From: Hemileia vastatrix
Taxonomy: Eukaryota; Basidiomycota; Pucciniomycetes; Pucciniales; Zaghouaniaceae
Assembly (NCBI GenBank): GCA_030280995.1
Contig: JASXTE010000015.1
Location: 27,522,501 to 27,586,500 of the forward strand
Direction of reading: 5' to 3'
DNA: 64,000 nt
Notes under the pieces: generated by a model
What the model was told of the DNA's origin: nothing
Databases searched by the model: none
Seen by the model: only the letters and a program-made list of their open reading frames with translations
Shown here: piece by piece, positions 1 through 11,608 of the stretch
Numbering within the stretch: position 1 is the stretch's first letter
Layout: every line of letters starts with the position of its first letter
Made by a program: the position numbers and the translations under genes

Positions 1-607
1 TAAGTTCAGGAAGCAAAGTGTTGCTAATTGAGCTGAGTTTGGTGTTGGAGAGAAGTCATTTCACCCAGTTGTTGGATTACCTAGGGCACCACATTATGCA
101 GGACCCTTAGGTTATTTAACCATTACTTTAAATATTAAGTAAATTAGAGAGTTAGTGGATAAAGGTTTGCAAATCAATGTGGTGTCAGTAGATGATGCTG
201 TGTAGTTAGGTCTTCCTGTTAAAGATGGTGAGGGTACTGTCGCAGGAATCGGTATAGGTAGGTTGCCTGTTATAGGTGTAGCAGAGTATGTACACACTAC
301 AGTTGTGGGAGCAATGGGGGATATACATTTTTATGTTCCAATGGGTGTAGTTAAACCAGTTTTAGGCACACCATTTCTAATGGATTATTTTGCAACTATT
401 GATTATTGTTTAAATAAGACTATTGGAATAAGGATTATGGGTGATGATGGTATTCCAGTAACAGCAGTCTTAGTAGTGCCCAAGGATGGTGGCTGGGAAA
501 CTAAGTACTCTGGAGCTTCCCAATTAGAGAAAGAAAGAGAGTTATATGAGGAAGTCTCAGATGATGAGATAGGGCGACTGCCAGGAAGGTTCCAACATTT
601 TAATTAG
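1..607 (+). pseudogene. G1 retropepsin-like protease region (broken)
   Basis: This stretch corresponds to the C-terminal part of the G2 gag-protease protein. The protease segment starts near 100, and its active-site triplet reads Asp-Lys-Gly at 158-166, where G2 has Asp-Ser-Gly. The codon after Asp has therefore changed. Several stops interrupt the first 260 bases. A readable stretch from 263 to 607 covers the flap and C-terminal half, with VLGTPFLMDY resembling VLGGPFLMDF of G2. Retropepsins process the Gag-Pol polyprotein. This copy cannot do so as it stands, because the catalytic triplet and the frame are both damaged. Confidence 0.7.
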
Positions 608-1017
608 GGACTGGCATTTTAGGTGTTACTATCTCCCAGGATGAGAGAAACCCAGATAGTGACCAGTCAGTCCAACAAGAAGGGATACATAAAGTAGTAC
701 TTCATAGGTGTCTTGGGAATACTACAGTAGAATGTATTATACCTTAGCTTTTTTATTTCTTTGGTTATGGATTTTCTTATACTTATACTAAAAAGAAAAG
801 ACAAAAACAGGATTTAGGTGTAACCTGTAGCTATTTTAGAAAGGGTTTGATTTTAAGTAATGAAGGGAGAAGCAAGTGCTGTTTAGCATCTAAGTATAAA
901 CCAGTGGCTTTCAAGGTTAAACCAGTAAATGTACTGATGCCAGATTTTAATCCTCCTTTGCAGAGGCCAGCGCTGTCTAGGAATCCTTAGGATACTCCTT
1001 TAACAAAGTTTCTACCT

Positions 1018-2590
1018 GAATTTGCACCAACTAGTAAAATCACAATGGAGAGGCTTCAGATGGTTAATTTTGGACCAGAGGATTGGTTGTTTCAGGAAGA
1101 AAATAAATTGTTGTTACATTTTATGGTTCTCAGAGAAAAGGCTATTGCGTTTTCTGAAGAGGAAAGGAGTTTGTTGAAATACTCTTATGGTAAACCTTAA
1201 ATTGTTCCAGGTGTAACTCATGGGCCGTGGCAAAAGAAGGCTTTTCCAATACCAGTGGCTATAAGAGAAGAGTATACGGAATTATTTAGGGGAAGGTTAA
1301 GTTCTGGCTTGTATGAACAGTCTATGTCTAGTTCTTCAAGTCCAGTGTTTTTTGTTGTTAAAAATAATTGTAAAGTAAGGGTTGTTCATGATCTTAGGGA
1401 GATGAACAAGGTTACGGTAAAGGACGCAGGAATGCCACCAAGGCCAGAGGAGTTTGTGCATTCTTTTGGGGGATGGGCATGTTATGTATTAGGTGATATT
1501 ATGGGAGGATACAATGAGCACAAATTGGACAAATCATCCAGACCCATGACAACGTTTGAAACCCCACTGGGGCGCTTCAGGTTAACAAGGTTACCGCAAG
1601 GCACAAAATATTCTGTGGGGGTATACCAAGCACAGATGATGTGGATATTTCAGGATGAAATTCCAGAACATGTCGGAATTTTCATTGATGATGGTTGTAT
1701 AAAAGGACCAGCCAGCGATTACAATGGGGAGGTGTTAGAGGAGAATCCGTTTATCAGAAGGTTTGTTTTAGAATATGAAATTACCCTGGAAAGAGTGCTA
1801 TTCAGGATAGAGGAGGCAGGATTAAGGATCTCTGGATCCAAGTTTTCTTGTTGTGTTCCAGCGCTAGATATAGTGGGACATGTGGTATGCAAGGAAGGGA
1901 GGATCATTGCGGAAAAGCAGAAGAATAAGGTGCTTACATGGCCGAGTCCAAGAAATACTACGTAAGTTAGAGAATTTTTAGGCATTTGTACATATGTAAG
2001 AATTTTTATTCAAGATTTTGCTTTGTTGTCCTCACCTTTAAGGCGCTTAACAAGAAAAGATGTTGTATGGGATTGGACAGGGGAATGTGATGAGTAATTC
2101 GAGTTTTTGAAAAGGATTGTAGGAAAATATATTCTTTTGAAGAAGTTAGAGTATGGACCAAGCGCTGGCAAAATTACTCTAGCAGTGGATTCTAGTGTGA
2201 CCGCAGTGGGTACAGTTTTGATGCAGGAGGATGAGGAAGGTAATGATAGACCTGTCCTTTATGAATCTAAGACTTTCACTAGAGTAGAGTCTAGGTACTC
2301 TCTGTCTAAGCTGGAGTTATGCGGAGTAGCAAAGATTCTTAAGAAGCTACAATGGATATTTTGGGGGCAACATTTTGAGTTTCAGTTTGATGTGCTATAG
2401 TTGGTGAGAATGATTAGTAGCCCAGTTTACCAGATGCGCCCATGATGAGGTGGGTGGCGCAGATTAATTTGTTTTCTTCTGATTTAGCTCATAAGCCAGG
2501 AAAGTTGTACATTATGCCAGATTCATTATCTAGAAGACCGCCGTGTGAAGAAGACTTGGAAGCCAAAGAGTTTGAAGAAGATTAGAGATG
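1018..2590 (+). pseudogene. G1 reverse transcriptase and RNase H (broken)
   Basis: The reading frame resembles G2 pol throughout. The RT segment at about 1255-1965 contains VVHDLREMN, LTRLPQGTKYS and the catalytic box IFIDDGCIKG, in which the two aspartates of the YxDD-type motif are kept. The RNase H segment at about 2107-2400 contains LAVDSS and SKLELCGVAKILKKLQ. A stop at 1198-1200 precedes RT, and a TAA at 1963-1965 replaces a glutamate codon of G2. Another stop follows the RNase H core at 2398. These enzymes copy the element RNA into DNA. The copy is dead, but its catalytic boxes are recognisable. Confidence 0.8.
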
Positions 2591-4160
2591 GGTAACCAGG
2601 ATAGATTATTGTTATGAAAGATTCGGCAAGGTTGTCCGTGATGATGATAAACTAGTAGCGTGGACAGTTTGTAAAGACATAAAACTAGATTTTGAGGATG
2701 CCAAGGATTTTTGTAGCAAAGGTAGTCTGCAACTGGATTTAGGTAATGCTGAAGCTAACGTAGGGACAAGGAGTGCGCTAGGAAAGGCAGTGGAAGAGTC
2801 AGATGACAAAGATGATTCAAGGGGAAGTCAAGATAGTAGTACTCATCCTGAATACAACACGTATACTGATGAGAGAGTAGAGTTGTTAAGGTTATATCTG
2901 GAAGGTATTAGTCAATCAGATTTTTTCAAGGAAAAGTTTTGGCGCAAAATTGAAAAGTTCGCTAAAGGCTATTTTATTAAAAATGGGAAGTTATTGAAGG
3001 ATCAAGCTTTGTTTCCTCAGTTAGTGGTCCAAACTAGGAAAAGGAAGGAGAATATAATCAGGGAGTTACATGAGAATTTAGTACATAGAGGACAAGACGA
3101 GAGGTATTTCAGAGTTAGGGAAAGATTCTGGTGGCCCAATATGAAGAATTAAGTAAGAGATTTGGTTAAATATTGTCCTGAATGTCAGCGTCGGAGTTAC
3201 AGAAAGCCAAAAGAGAAAGGTAGAGTGATTGGCGAAGATACTGTTTTTGGTAGCGTCAGTTTAGATGCAGTTCATATAAAAGAAGGACGCTTTAAATACT
3301 TGGTAGTAGCCAGGGATGATCTATCAGGATGGGTTGAAGCAGCACCGTTGGCAAATCATAAGGCAAGTAATGTAGCTGAATTCTTGAAGAAATAATGGGT
3401 TTATATGTACAGGGTAATGAAGATGGTGACCATAGATGGTGGTGCTGAATTTGCTGGAGAATTCCAAGAAGTAGTCAGAGGTATTGGCACAAGGCTGCGA
3501 GTTGCAACACCATATTATCCTGAAGCAGAGGGGATGGTAGAAAGAGGGCATCAAGTTATAAAGGATGTGCTAGTTAAATTATGTGGGAATAATGGGGCAA
3601 AGTGGAAGAACTACTTGCCATTAGTTTTGTTCGGGGACAGGATTTAAGTTAAAAGGACAACAGGGTTTTCACCATATGAACTTATTTTTGGTCAAAGGGC
3701 AGTATTACCTATTGATCTAGAGGCTGGATCTTTTTTAGGATGTGACTGGGATCAAGTGCACTTGAATGAAGATTTGATTCTAGCAAGGGTAGTGCAGCTT
3801 GAAAGAAAAGACAAGTTTGTGGAGAAGGCATATGATAGAATGATGCAGATCCGGGACAAGTAAGTTAAATATTGGGATGAGCATTTAGCGCATAGGTTAA
3901 GGAAGCCATTGAACCCAGGAGATTTGGTTTTGGTTTATAATAGAAGTTTAGAAAGCCAATGGGGAAAGATGTTTGCTGACAGATGGAACGGTCCTTATAG
4001 GATAAGAAAGCAGATAACTGGGGAGTCTTACTTACTGGAGAAACTCGATGGTACTGAATGGAAGCGATGTGTGGTGGCAGATCAGATCAAAAGATTCTAC
4101 CCAAGGGGTGTTCCAGTGATACAAGATAACCTCCGGAATGAGGAAAAACCACCAGAATGA
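2591..4160 (+). pseudogene. G1 integrase with GPY/F tail (broken)
   Basis: A zinc-binding segment near 3060-3190 shows LHENLVHRG (HX4H) and CPEC (CX2C). The catalytic core keeps all three acidic positions: Asp in SLDAVHIKEG, Asp in TIDGGAEF and Glu in PEAEGMVERGHQV. The tail at 3909-4160 has a GPY/F module (RWNGPYRIRKQI), a usual C-terminal part of gypsy integrases. In-frame stops occur at about 3150, 3393, 3646 and 3861, several at codons that are sense in G2. No chromodomain follows. Integrase inserts the cDNA into the host genome. Confidence 0.8.
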
Positions 4161-4182
4161 CCTCAGGGAAGAGGTTAAACTA
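4159..4182 (+). repeat. Short hairpin repeat at the pol stop codon of G1
   Basis: The sequence GACCTCAGGGAAGAGG followed by TTAAACTA resembles four short hairpin repeats in G2 pol (60432, 60537, 62538 and 62595). The CCTC/GAGG arms can pair. It overlaps and follows the pol stop codon. Confidence 0.5.
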
Positions 4183-4661
4183 ACAAGTTATGCAACTGTC
4201 ATAAGCGCTCAGATGAGGGCATAGAGTAAAATGAAATCTTATATTTTCATCGTTCAAGGGGACATGATGAGATTGGTAATTGGATTAAAGGAGGTGCATA
4301 CCATGTAAACGCAAAAGATGCTGGGAATTTAGCTAATGAGTTAACTAACCAGGAGTGGAATAACAGTTTATAGATGGGGCGCTCTACAGTTCGATTCTTA
4401 TTTACATCATGTATTTTTGTATTGCAGTAAAGGCAGTACAGTTTTATGATTAAAAAGTTTATTTATGAATTTTTTTTTAGAGTTTACAGTCTCTTAAAGA
4501 AAGTAGAGGGAGAAAAGTTAGGTGCTCTAAAATTAGAAGACAGGTGTAGAAGAATAGCGCCATGTCTAAAACAATTATTTAAAGGCATAGCAAGAAAAAG
4601 AAATGAAGACTATGTACAGGGATAATGGACAGAGAAGGCTCATATGTAGAGCACTAGTGGA
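4183..4661. other. Spacer between G1 pol and the antisense genes
   Basis: I see no coding sequence here. The stretch lies between the pol stop and the stop codon of the first minus-strand gene, so it would be the 3' untranslated sequence of both converging units. A GTATTTTTGTATTGCAG string near 4410 looks like a short intron end but has no supporting exon. Confidence 0.4.
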
Positions 4662-5375
4662 CTATTCAGTATCAGTGTGAAAGCTATTAGGATATCCTTT
4701 CCAGTCTTCAGGCATGACAAAATGGCGAGGATCGGCAGGGAATCCAAGAATAGTTGATGAGCTGATTTCTTTCATTAGTTGACCTATCATTTCTATATGG
4801 GTGTAGAGAGCTTCAAGTTCAGTATCAGAAAAAGCTGGTGCATTATAATAGGATAGAGACATAGCGTCATATATAAGACAAAGACTGGAAAACATTTGCA
4901 TGGAATGAAAAAAAGGTAAAGGAATAGGAACCCATCCCAGGAAGATGGATTCATTGAAGCCTGAAAAAGAGTCAGTGGGTAAGGGAAGTGTAAGTATAAT
5001 GAAGGGTACTTACTTTCTAATAAGTTTTGTGGGCCCGCTGATGGCGAAGAAATGGTATCCGTGTCAGGAGCAGCTTTAGGGGAGCCTGAGCGCATAGGAG
5101 CATTAGAGCTCGGAGTGGAAGAAGGCAGAGTGCTAGGCTGGATAGATATTTCGCACCTGGGAAAAGTAAGAAGCGATGGCGTCTCATAAGGAATGTTATT
5201 ATTTGTAGAAGATTTGGGGCTAGCAGGACTTGTTGTGGTAATTATGGGGGTGCTACTAGTAGAAATAGGTGGAAAGAGAATATAGCCAGTAGGCTGGGAA
5301 GTATTTTGGTTTAGAGAGATATTTCAAGTTTGTGGTATCTAAAGCAGTTGTCACAGGCAGGTCTAAAGGAGGCAT
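4662..5375 (-). CDS. Antisense accessory gene AS2 of G1, spliced, function unknown
   Basis: I do not recognise the protein. An intron at 4961-5013 (53 bp, GTAAGT donor, TTTTTCAG acceptor) joins two open stretches in frame. The upstream stretch is rich in Ser, Thr and Pro. The downstream stretch is a mixed-composition region ending at 4662, containing SDTELEALYTHIEMIG and MPEDWKGYP. The upstream open frame runs back to 5323, where a TGA interrupts it. An ATG at 5375 in another frame, about 130 bases below a TATA box, suggests that the true start was there and that a one-base change broke the link. The gene lies antisense to gag-pol, just past pol. It could instead be a host gene fragment captured by the element. 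Confidence 0.5.
4961..5013 (-). other. Intron of AS2
   Basis: The donor is GTAAGT and the acceptor is TTTTTCAG, and the length of 53 bp is typical of fungal introns. Removing it keeps a long open frame through both sides, whereas the unspliced frame changes to hydrophobic out-of-frame sequence. Confidence 0.6.
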
Positions 5376-5503
5376 ACCCCAGAGGTCTATAAAATGTACA
5401 ATGAAAGTTGCGGCATTTACAAAAAGAGCAAGCTTGATCTTTGGGAACTGTGTGATATTGAGTCATAATGTTTGGATGAAGGTAATCTCGGTTATTAGAC
5501 GGG

Positions 5504-5513
5504 CTATTTATAG
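5504..5513 (-). promoter_or_regulatory. TATA box upstream of AS2
   Basis: CTATAAATAG on the minus strand lies about 130 bases before the ATG at 5375. The second antisense gene has an almost identical box at a comparable distance, which supports both. Confidence 0.45.
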
Positions 5514-5986
5514 GTCAATAATGGCATTATGGAAAACACATCAGTTGCGCAATAACTGACATGAGTGCTGAATGGTTTCTAAGAAGGATATGAAGAATTT
5601 TCATCATCAAAAAAGAAAAAAGAAAACCTAAGGAAAGGCGAATCCGTCGCAGTCAAGGGAAAGTGATACGTTGCAAAGATCTGAATATTTCAAGGGAACG
5701 CATGCATATATGATTCAGGGGATGTATTTGCTGCTATAGGGAGTAGCGCCAATCTCAAATTTATTTTGTATTTATTGTTTCATCTTTCATAGGCACTTAG
5801 TAGTAAGGTGTGCTGTTTGGAAAAAGGATGATATTTTTTGGGGCAACTCATCTTGAAGATGTTGGGTTCTCACAAGGAACTTGGGGCCAAGCAGAATTGA
5901 AAAAAAGGGAAAAAAAATTTTTATTATTGTTGCGATTTTTTTTACAAAAATATGTACAATTTATTAGGAATATATAAGGAAGATTT
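5514..5986. other. Intergenic stretch between the two antisense genes
   Basis: AT-rich DNA between the AS1 stop and the AS2 promoter. It would hold the AS1 3' untranslated region. A poly-A-like stretch at about 5900-5960 is compatible with a minus-strand T tract. I see no open frame of coding character. Confidence 0.4.
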
Positions 5987-7029
5987 TTAGTATTCTGCAT
6001 CATCATAGATTGTGATGCAGAAGGCCCAGTTGTTAACAGCCTCTTGCATGTTTTGTTGCAAGGTGGTCATTAGCTGTTTTTGTTTATTATACTTGGCGTG
6101 AGTATAAACCGTGACCACCTCAAGAAATTCCTTGACAGCAGCTATCATATCATTCATACAACGCATGGTTGCATTGTATGGTGCGCAGGCAATGTGCTCT
6201 GCAAAATCACAGTTTAGAACCATGGTGGGCTCTTCCTCATCGTCATTAGGAGGGACGTCAGCTGGCCAATCATCTGGTATGATGGTGTCATAAACTGGCT
6301 GAAGAGTGGCCCAGTCAGGAGTTGGATTTCACGGAGTACACTCCGGAATAGGGTCGGTATCCCAGGCGGGATCTTCTTCCAAGACTGGAAGGAACAGAGG
6401 AGTGTTAGGAGGCGAAGGTGATTCAGCATAAGGTGTGCTGGCACATTCTAAAATAGGAAAGAGATAATGTTAGTGTTAGATTAGAAGAGGGAGAAGAAGG
6501 AAAAAGATGACTTACCGTACTCTCCTCTGAAAAGAGAGAGTTATGAATAGAGGCGACACTACTAGGTGTAGGTGTGCGGTAACCAACCTTGACATGCTTG
6601 TTGCCAGGTGGGGTCAAATAAGTGGGCGCAGGGAGCTTGATGGTCATCTGACTCATCATATTTGTAGTGGAAGGGTTGGGATCTGGGCGCGCAAAAGTGG
6701 GTGGCCCTTTGTAACTGTACTTCTTTTTGCATTGTTTACCGTAATTGCATGACTAGGAAAGAAAGAAAAAGAAATTAGTAATAGGAAGGAAGGAAGGAAG
6801 AGAAATGAAGAAAACTTACACTAAAGAAAGTATTTCCACGGGGGGTTTTTTAGAAGTGGCAGGGAGCTATGCCATTCTCAATGCAGCAGGTGCATCTTGT
6901 CCCACCCATAAGTGTAGTTACTGGTGTTGTAGAAGGAGCAGTAGAGGGTTGGGTACGCACAAACATTTGGATTGCATCCACAACATTGGCAATACTTTTG
7001 GTGTTAATGGTAGTGTTTCTAGTATTCAT
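5987..7029 (-). CDS. Antisense accessory gene AS1 of G1, three exons, function unknown
   Basis: I do not recognise the product. The minus strand reads exon 1 from an ATG at 7029 to 6820 (70 codons, with one TAA inside), intron 6753-6819, exon 2 at 6752-6516 (79 codons, open), intron 6448-6515 and exon 3 at 6447-5987. Both introns have GTAAGT donors and pyrimidine-rich AG acceptors. Joining exons 1 and 2 keeps the frame exactly. Exon 3 has the most protein-like frame one step away from the junction. That frame is Pro- and Asp-rich, then helical (AAVKEFLEVVTVYTHAKYNK), and has a single internal TGA. An alternative donor or a one-base loss would explain the offset. The gene sits between pol and the putative LTR, antisense to the element. 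Confidence 0.5.
6448..6515 (-). other. Second intron of AS1
   Basis: The donor is GTAAGT and the acceptor is CCTATTTTAG, 68 bp apart. The flanking exon frames are offset by one base, so either an alternative donor is used or the copy has a small indel. Confidence 0.5.
6753..6819 (-). other. First intron of AS1
   Basis: The donor is GTAAGT and the acceptor is TTTCTTTCCTAG, 67 bp apart, with a pyrimidine-rich interior. Splicing joins exon 1 to exon 2 in frame, with no stop across the junction. Confidence 0.6.
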
Positions 7030-7122
7030 TGAAGGAAATAAATTTCAAAAAGTAAAGATGAGTATTTTTAGTAAGTAAAGGAAGAAGATGGAAGATGGAG
7101 GAAGAAAGCGCTGCAAGACGCA

Positions 7123-7135
7123 GGATATTTATAGG
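7123..7135 (-). promoter_or_regulatory. TATA box upstream of AS1
   Basis: The minus strand reads CCTATAAATATCC, about 95 bases upstream of the ATG at 7029. The core is the same as the TATA box of AS2. Confidence 0.45.
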
Positions 7136-7510
7136 CTCCTGGGGACAGTCGCGAGTAGAGGGAGGATGTGGTACGCACCTTGCAGGCAGTTTGATTTTGG
7201 ACCAATCAGCTTGCATAGTCCAGGAAGAACAAAGGGGATTCATGGAGCAGTAGGTAGTTCCAAACTATAATACGTATTTGTGTGTTTCAAGAACAAAGGG
7301 AAATAGAGCGCGGAGGAAGATTCAGGGTCTGTGTGCTTGGATTTTTCAACAGGATGCGCCGCACAATGGGGAATTTCGTGTTATCAATTTAGGACTGCAA
7401 GCACTGAAAAATATGTATTTGGATTCTCCAATAATTGTGTGTTACACATTAAGGAAAGAATTATGGCTTAAGGAAGGACTCAAGTGCATAGTACACTTCA
7501 CCGCAGCAAG
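7136..7510. other. Stretch upstream of AS1 without a recognised gene
   Basis: It contains several GCGC-type sites and would hold the upstream promoter region of AS1 and, on the plus strand, the sequence before the 3' LTR of G1. I see no clear polypurine tract. Confidence 0.3.
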
Positions 7511-8145
7511 TGTGGTAACTTACTGAAACAGATAATGTAGGAGGTTAACTAGTTAAGTGAGTTTTCAGAAATATGGACTTAGTAATGAAGTAAGGAGAGC
7601 GGGCACTCAATCACAAAGCTACCCAAGAGTCAAGGCAACTAAGATCAGCGTTAGAAGGAGTCAAAACTTGGAAGTAGCGCTGAAAAAAAACAAAGGTACA
7701 GTCAGGAGCGCACACGTGGAGTATGAGTGAAAAAAGTTAATACTAGTGTTAGTAAGCATAGGAGTCAGCCCTGGAGATCCACTAGGGAACTGTGTTTTGA
7801 GCGCTGGAAAAATATAAAAATGGATATTGCATCTAGCAATAAAATGGGGAGAACAATTGACAAATGATTAGTTAACAAGCAAATAGTTAATAATTTTGAA
7901 GTCAAGTATAAGATATTAGTTTTTCTGCAATCATTTGTTTGAGAATATATTAGAGATATTTCTGAGTCTTTTGTCATTCGTGCATCTGTGTGTGTATTTC
8001 TTATAGTATAAATGAATGATAGCAACATAGAGAGAATATATAGATTCAGTAGGATTGACTAGTATTAGAGTTATTTTATTGCTATAATAAGGCATATTCA
8101 ACGAGAGCTCTTCAAGAGGGAGTAACTGTGAATATTAGAGCTTGT
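7511..8145 (+). repeat. Tentative 3' LTR of G1
   Basis: It begins with TGTGGTAAC, like the G2 LTR start TGTGGTAGC. Near its end, at about 8040-8135, short blocks resemble the last 150 bases of the G2 LTR. The body has diverged too far to align by eye, and AATATAAAAATGG near 7810 could be a promoter. No target duplication is visible. The call is weak and the end is approximate. Confidence 0.3.
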
Positions 8146-8460
8146 TATGAATAGAAATATCCAGATAGTAATACTTGTTTTTTTTATCTTTAAAACTCAT
8201 TTCTCAGCTTATAAACTTTCTAATCACGTATTAGTGTTACACAATATTGCACTGTCTTTAAAAATAAGAGTGGAAGTCTTTTCTTTTTAGAAATTGAAAA
8301 GAAGAACCAACCCATCTCACATTGTGTCTACTTATTAGTACTTTAGAACTCTCTACAACGGTCTTACACATTGAGTCAGTAATGAATATTCCGTGCAAAG
8401 GAAGAGAATCCAATGAAATGGAACTTCTGAAAACAGAATTTTCAAAATCATAATTTGGCA
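8146..8460. other. AT-rich stretch between G1 and P1
   Basis: I recognise no gene or boundary. It probably includes badly decayed sequence upstream of the P1 reverse transcriptase. Confidence 0.3.
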
Positions 8461-11400
8461 CTCAGATAAGTGAATCTGAGAAAAATAATATTTTGGACTT
8501 AATTAAAGTATTTCCAATGGCTTTTGCAAATGGGACCAATGAACTTTTCTTGCAAAAGATCTTGAGATGAAAATTAGTTTAACCTGTGATATGGATAATA
8601 TTCCTGCTAGTATTATAAAGAAACAATACCCTGCTTCACCAATGAAGAGGAAAGAATTAGAGGATAATATTAGGATGTTATTAAAAATAAACATTCTTGA
8701 AAAGGTTGAAACCACACCAAAATATTGTGTAATATCACCAGTGCTAATATCTTATGAACAAGATAAAGCAAGACTGTGCGGTGATTATAGAGCATTAAAT
8801 ACATTTAAAGTAGATGATATTTATCCCTTTAAAAGGATTGCCTCTATACATGCTACCCTTTAAGGTACTAATTATATAAGTTTCCTAGATGGAATAAAGG
8901 GTACCATCAAATTCCTTTTGAAAAGAATTCACAGAACTGTTTGTTGATAACAACACATATGGGAATATATAAATATGTCAGGATTCCATGTGGACCAAAA
9001 AATTCTCCGTCAGTATTTCAGAAGTTACTTGATATAACATTTCATAATGAAATGATTGAGGGATGGTTAATGGTATACATTGATGACACCATAGTGTTCT
9101 CTAAGACATATGATGAACACTTAATCCCTTTAAAGAAGGTATTTCAGAAAATGGATGAAATAAAACTGACCCTTGCATTGAAAAAAATGTTAATTTCTGT
9201 TTGAGTCTTTAAAAGTGCTTGGTCATATTTTATCTGGCTTACAAATATGTGTAGACCAAAATAATGTGGAGGCAATTAAGAATATTGGAATTCCTTAAAA
9301 TGTAAAGGATGTACAATATTTTCTTGGAATTTGTGGTTATTATAGACAATATATAAAAAAATACCAATTAATTGCTGCACCATTGATCACACTGATAAAG
9401 AAATCAGAAGCTTTCATTTGGAATAATAAAAGATAACAGGCTTTTGATATGTTAAAAGAATGTTTGATGACAGCTCCTATCTTGGGATTAGCAGATTTCC
9501 AATTGCCTTTTGTATTGTATACAGATGCATGTTCTATTGGTCTAGGTGCAACTTTGCATCAAAAACAACTTATTGAAGGGAAAATGTCAGAAGTAGTCAT
9601 TTTCTATATTTCATGTACTCTAAGAAGTAGTAAATTGAAATATGGTCCTGCTCAACTTGAATGTTTGGAAGTAGTATGGGCTCTTGAGAAGCTACATTAT
9701 TACCAGGAATAGCAAAAATTTGAGTTAATAAAAGACTGTAGTGCAGTTAACTCACTCTTAAAAATGAAACTCCTAATAGACATATGTTTAAATTGAAATT
9801 ACCTGTACAAGAATACAGAGGACTGATGACTATTACACATAGAGCATGAACCTTACACTCTAATGTAGATGTGTTTTCTAGAGAACCTCTACCAAATAAT
9901 GATTATAATCCTGCTTATTTTCCTGAAACAGATATTATTAACATTTATGGCATTTATATTGTAGATCTTGAGAATTAATTTATGCAATCAATTCTTGATA
10001 ATTATGCTTCAGATCCTGACTTGAGTAAACTTACTAAAATATTAACTGATCCATCTAATGCCTCAATGAGTGTTTTAATAAAAACATTACCACATAAGTA
10101 TAAGGAAGTATTAGAAAAAGGGAAATTTTCTATCAAGGATGTTCTTATATATTACAGAAATAAATTAAGCAACTTAATTGTAATTCCCCCTTCAATGGAA
10201 GAGTTAATGTAATGATATGTCATGAAGATATACTAGCAGGTCATTTTGACTTTCATAAAACATTAACCAGAGTAAAAAATACAGCTTGTTGGATTAAACT
10301 GTCTGATGATATTAAAAATATGTTGAGATATGTGATTCTTGTCAAAAATCTAGAAGATTAACAGTCAAAGGAGCTGGTTTATTACAATAACTTGAGAAGC
10401 CATAAGCTCCGTGGAAAATAGTTAACATGGACTTTGTAACAGGTTTTCCAATAGCAGGGCGTAAGAGTTTTAACTCCTGCTGGGTAATTGTAGATAGATT
10501 TAAAAAAATGTGTAAATTTATTCCTACCCACAAACATGCTTCTGCAAAGGACTTAGCTTTTTTATGGTGGACACAAATGTTAAATATAGCAGGTTTTCAT
10601 AAAGCAATAGTTTCAGACAGAGATCCAAACTTTACTTCTGAGTTCTGGACATCACTTATGGATGTTTCAGGGTGTCAATTAAAACCCATCCACAAACTGA
10701 TGGTCTGGCAGAAAGAGTTATACAAAATTTAGAAGATATGATAAGAAGATATTGTGCTATTGTTTTTGACTTTAAAGAAAATTACAAATTCACGCATGAT
10801 TGGGTTGCCCTTATCCCAGATTTAGAATTTGCATAAATAGTACAGTACATTTTGTCACTGGCAAAAAGCTATTTGGGTTATGGTTGGGTTGTGTACCTAA
10901 AACCCCTTCTAAACCTCTTAATAAATTACCTAGATTGGATATCCATCAAGGTATAAAATCTTTCATTCAGATGAAAGAATTATGCAGAAAGCATGCTCAG
11001 GAATGTATATAAAGGAATTTGAGTATGAGAAGAAATGATGGGATAAAGCCCATAAAGAACAAATGTTCAAAGAGGGTGATGAAGTCCTTATTTCTACACT
11101 AAATTTCAATTTAAATGGTAATGTTAAATGGAGTGATCCATTCATTGGACCATTTGTAGTAAAAAAAATGGTTGGTAACAATGCTGTTGAAGTTATTCTA
11201 TATGCACCATATGATAGAAAACATCCACTATTTCCTATTTCCCTTAAAAACCATACCTTTCTAGTGACACTGCTCTATTTCCAAGAAGATCAGGAAGGCA
11301 TAAACAGCAACCTGAAGAAATAGTTGAAAAAGCAGAAATTAAAAAGATACTTAAAAAGAGACACCTTACAAAAGAAAAGAGAGTTGAGTATCTATTAAGT

Positions 11401-11505
11401 TTATAAATAAATCAAGTGAATATGACCAGTGGATTCCAGAAAATGAAATATCTGATCTTAAGAATATCTTGAAAAAATTTAAATACAAATAATGCTGTTT
11501 AATAC
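8461..11505 (+). pseudogene. P1 pol: reverse transcriptase, RNase H, integrase (broken)
   Basis: RT begins near 8567 with KKQYPASPMKRKELEDNI and continues through ARLCGDYRALNT to the catalytic box WLMVYIDDTIVFSKT at about 9060-9110. RNase H at about 9449-9712 shows LYTDACSIGLGATLHQKQ and AQLECLEVVWALEK. Integrase at about 10427-10732 begins with MDFVTGFPIAG and contains SDRDPNFTSEFW, so two catalytic aspartates remain. A GPF-type tail (DPFIGPFVVKKMVG) lies near 11130. At least ten stops or frame changes separate these blocks. The C-terminal region around 11330-11490 is too decayed to show a chromodomain clearly. Confidence 0.8.
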
Positions 11506-11608
11506 AGTATATGTATCATAGAAATTTAAAAAAAAAATTCTATTCACTCCTTACTTATTAATTAAAATGTCTTAAAATATTTTTTATTGTTTTTTTTGGG
11601 TGAGGGAG

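Larger units (their letters stand above)
1..8145 (+). mobile_element. Decayed Ty3/gypsy retrotransposon G1 (left part outside window)
   Basis: The order of coding remnants is protease, reverse transcriptase, RNase H, integrase and GPY/F tail, all on the plus strand. This matches the much better preserved element G2 at the right end of the window, so G1 and G2 belong to one family. The left end lies outside the window. Pol stops at 4160. It is followed by about 3 kb holding two minus-strand spliced genes and then by a weak LTR candidate at 7511-8145. Many stops and frameshifts make G1 inactive. The right boundary is inferred only from faint similarity to the end of the G2 LTR. Confidence 0.8.

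Noticed and set aside
5332..5559. Plus-strand 75-codon frame between the antisense genes
   Set aside because: It lies over the AS2 N-terminus and promoter and has no match to other copies.
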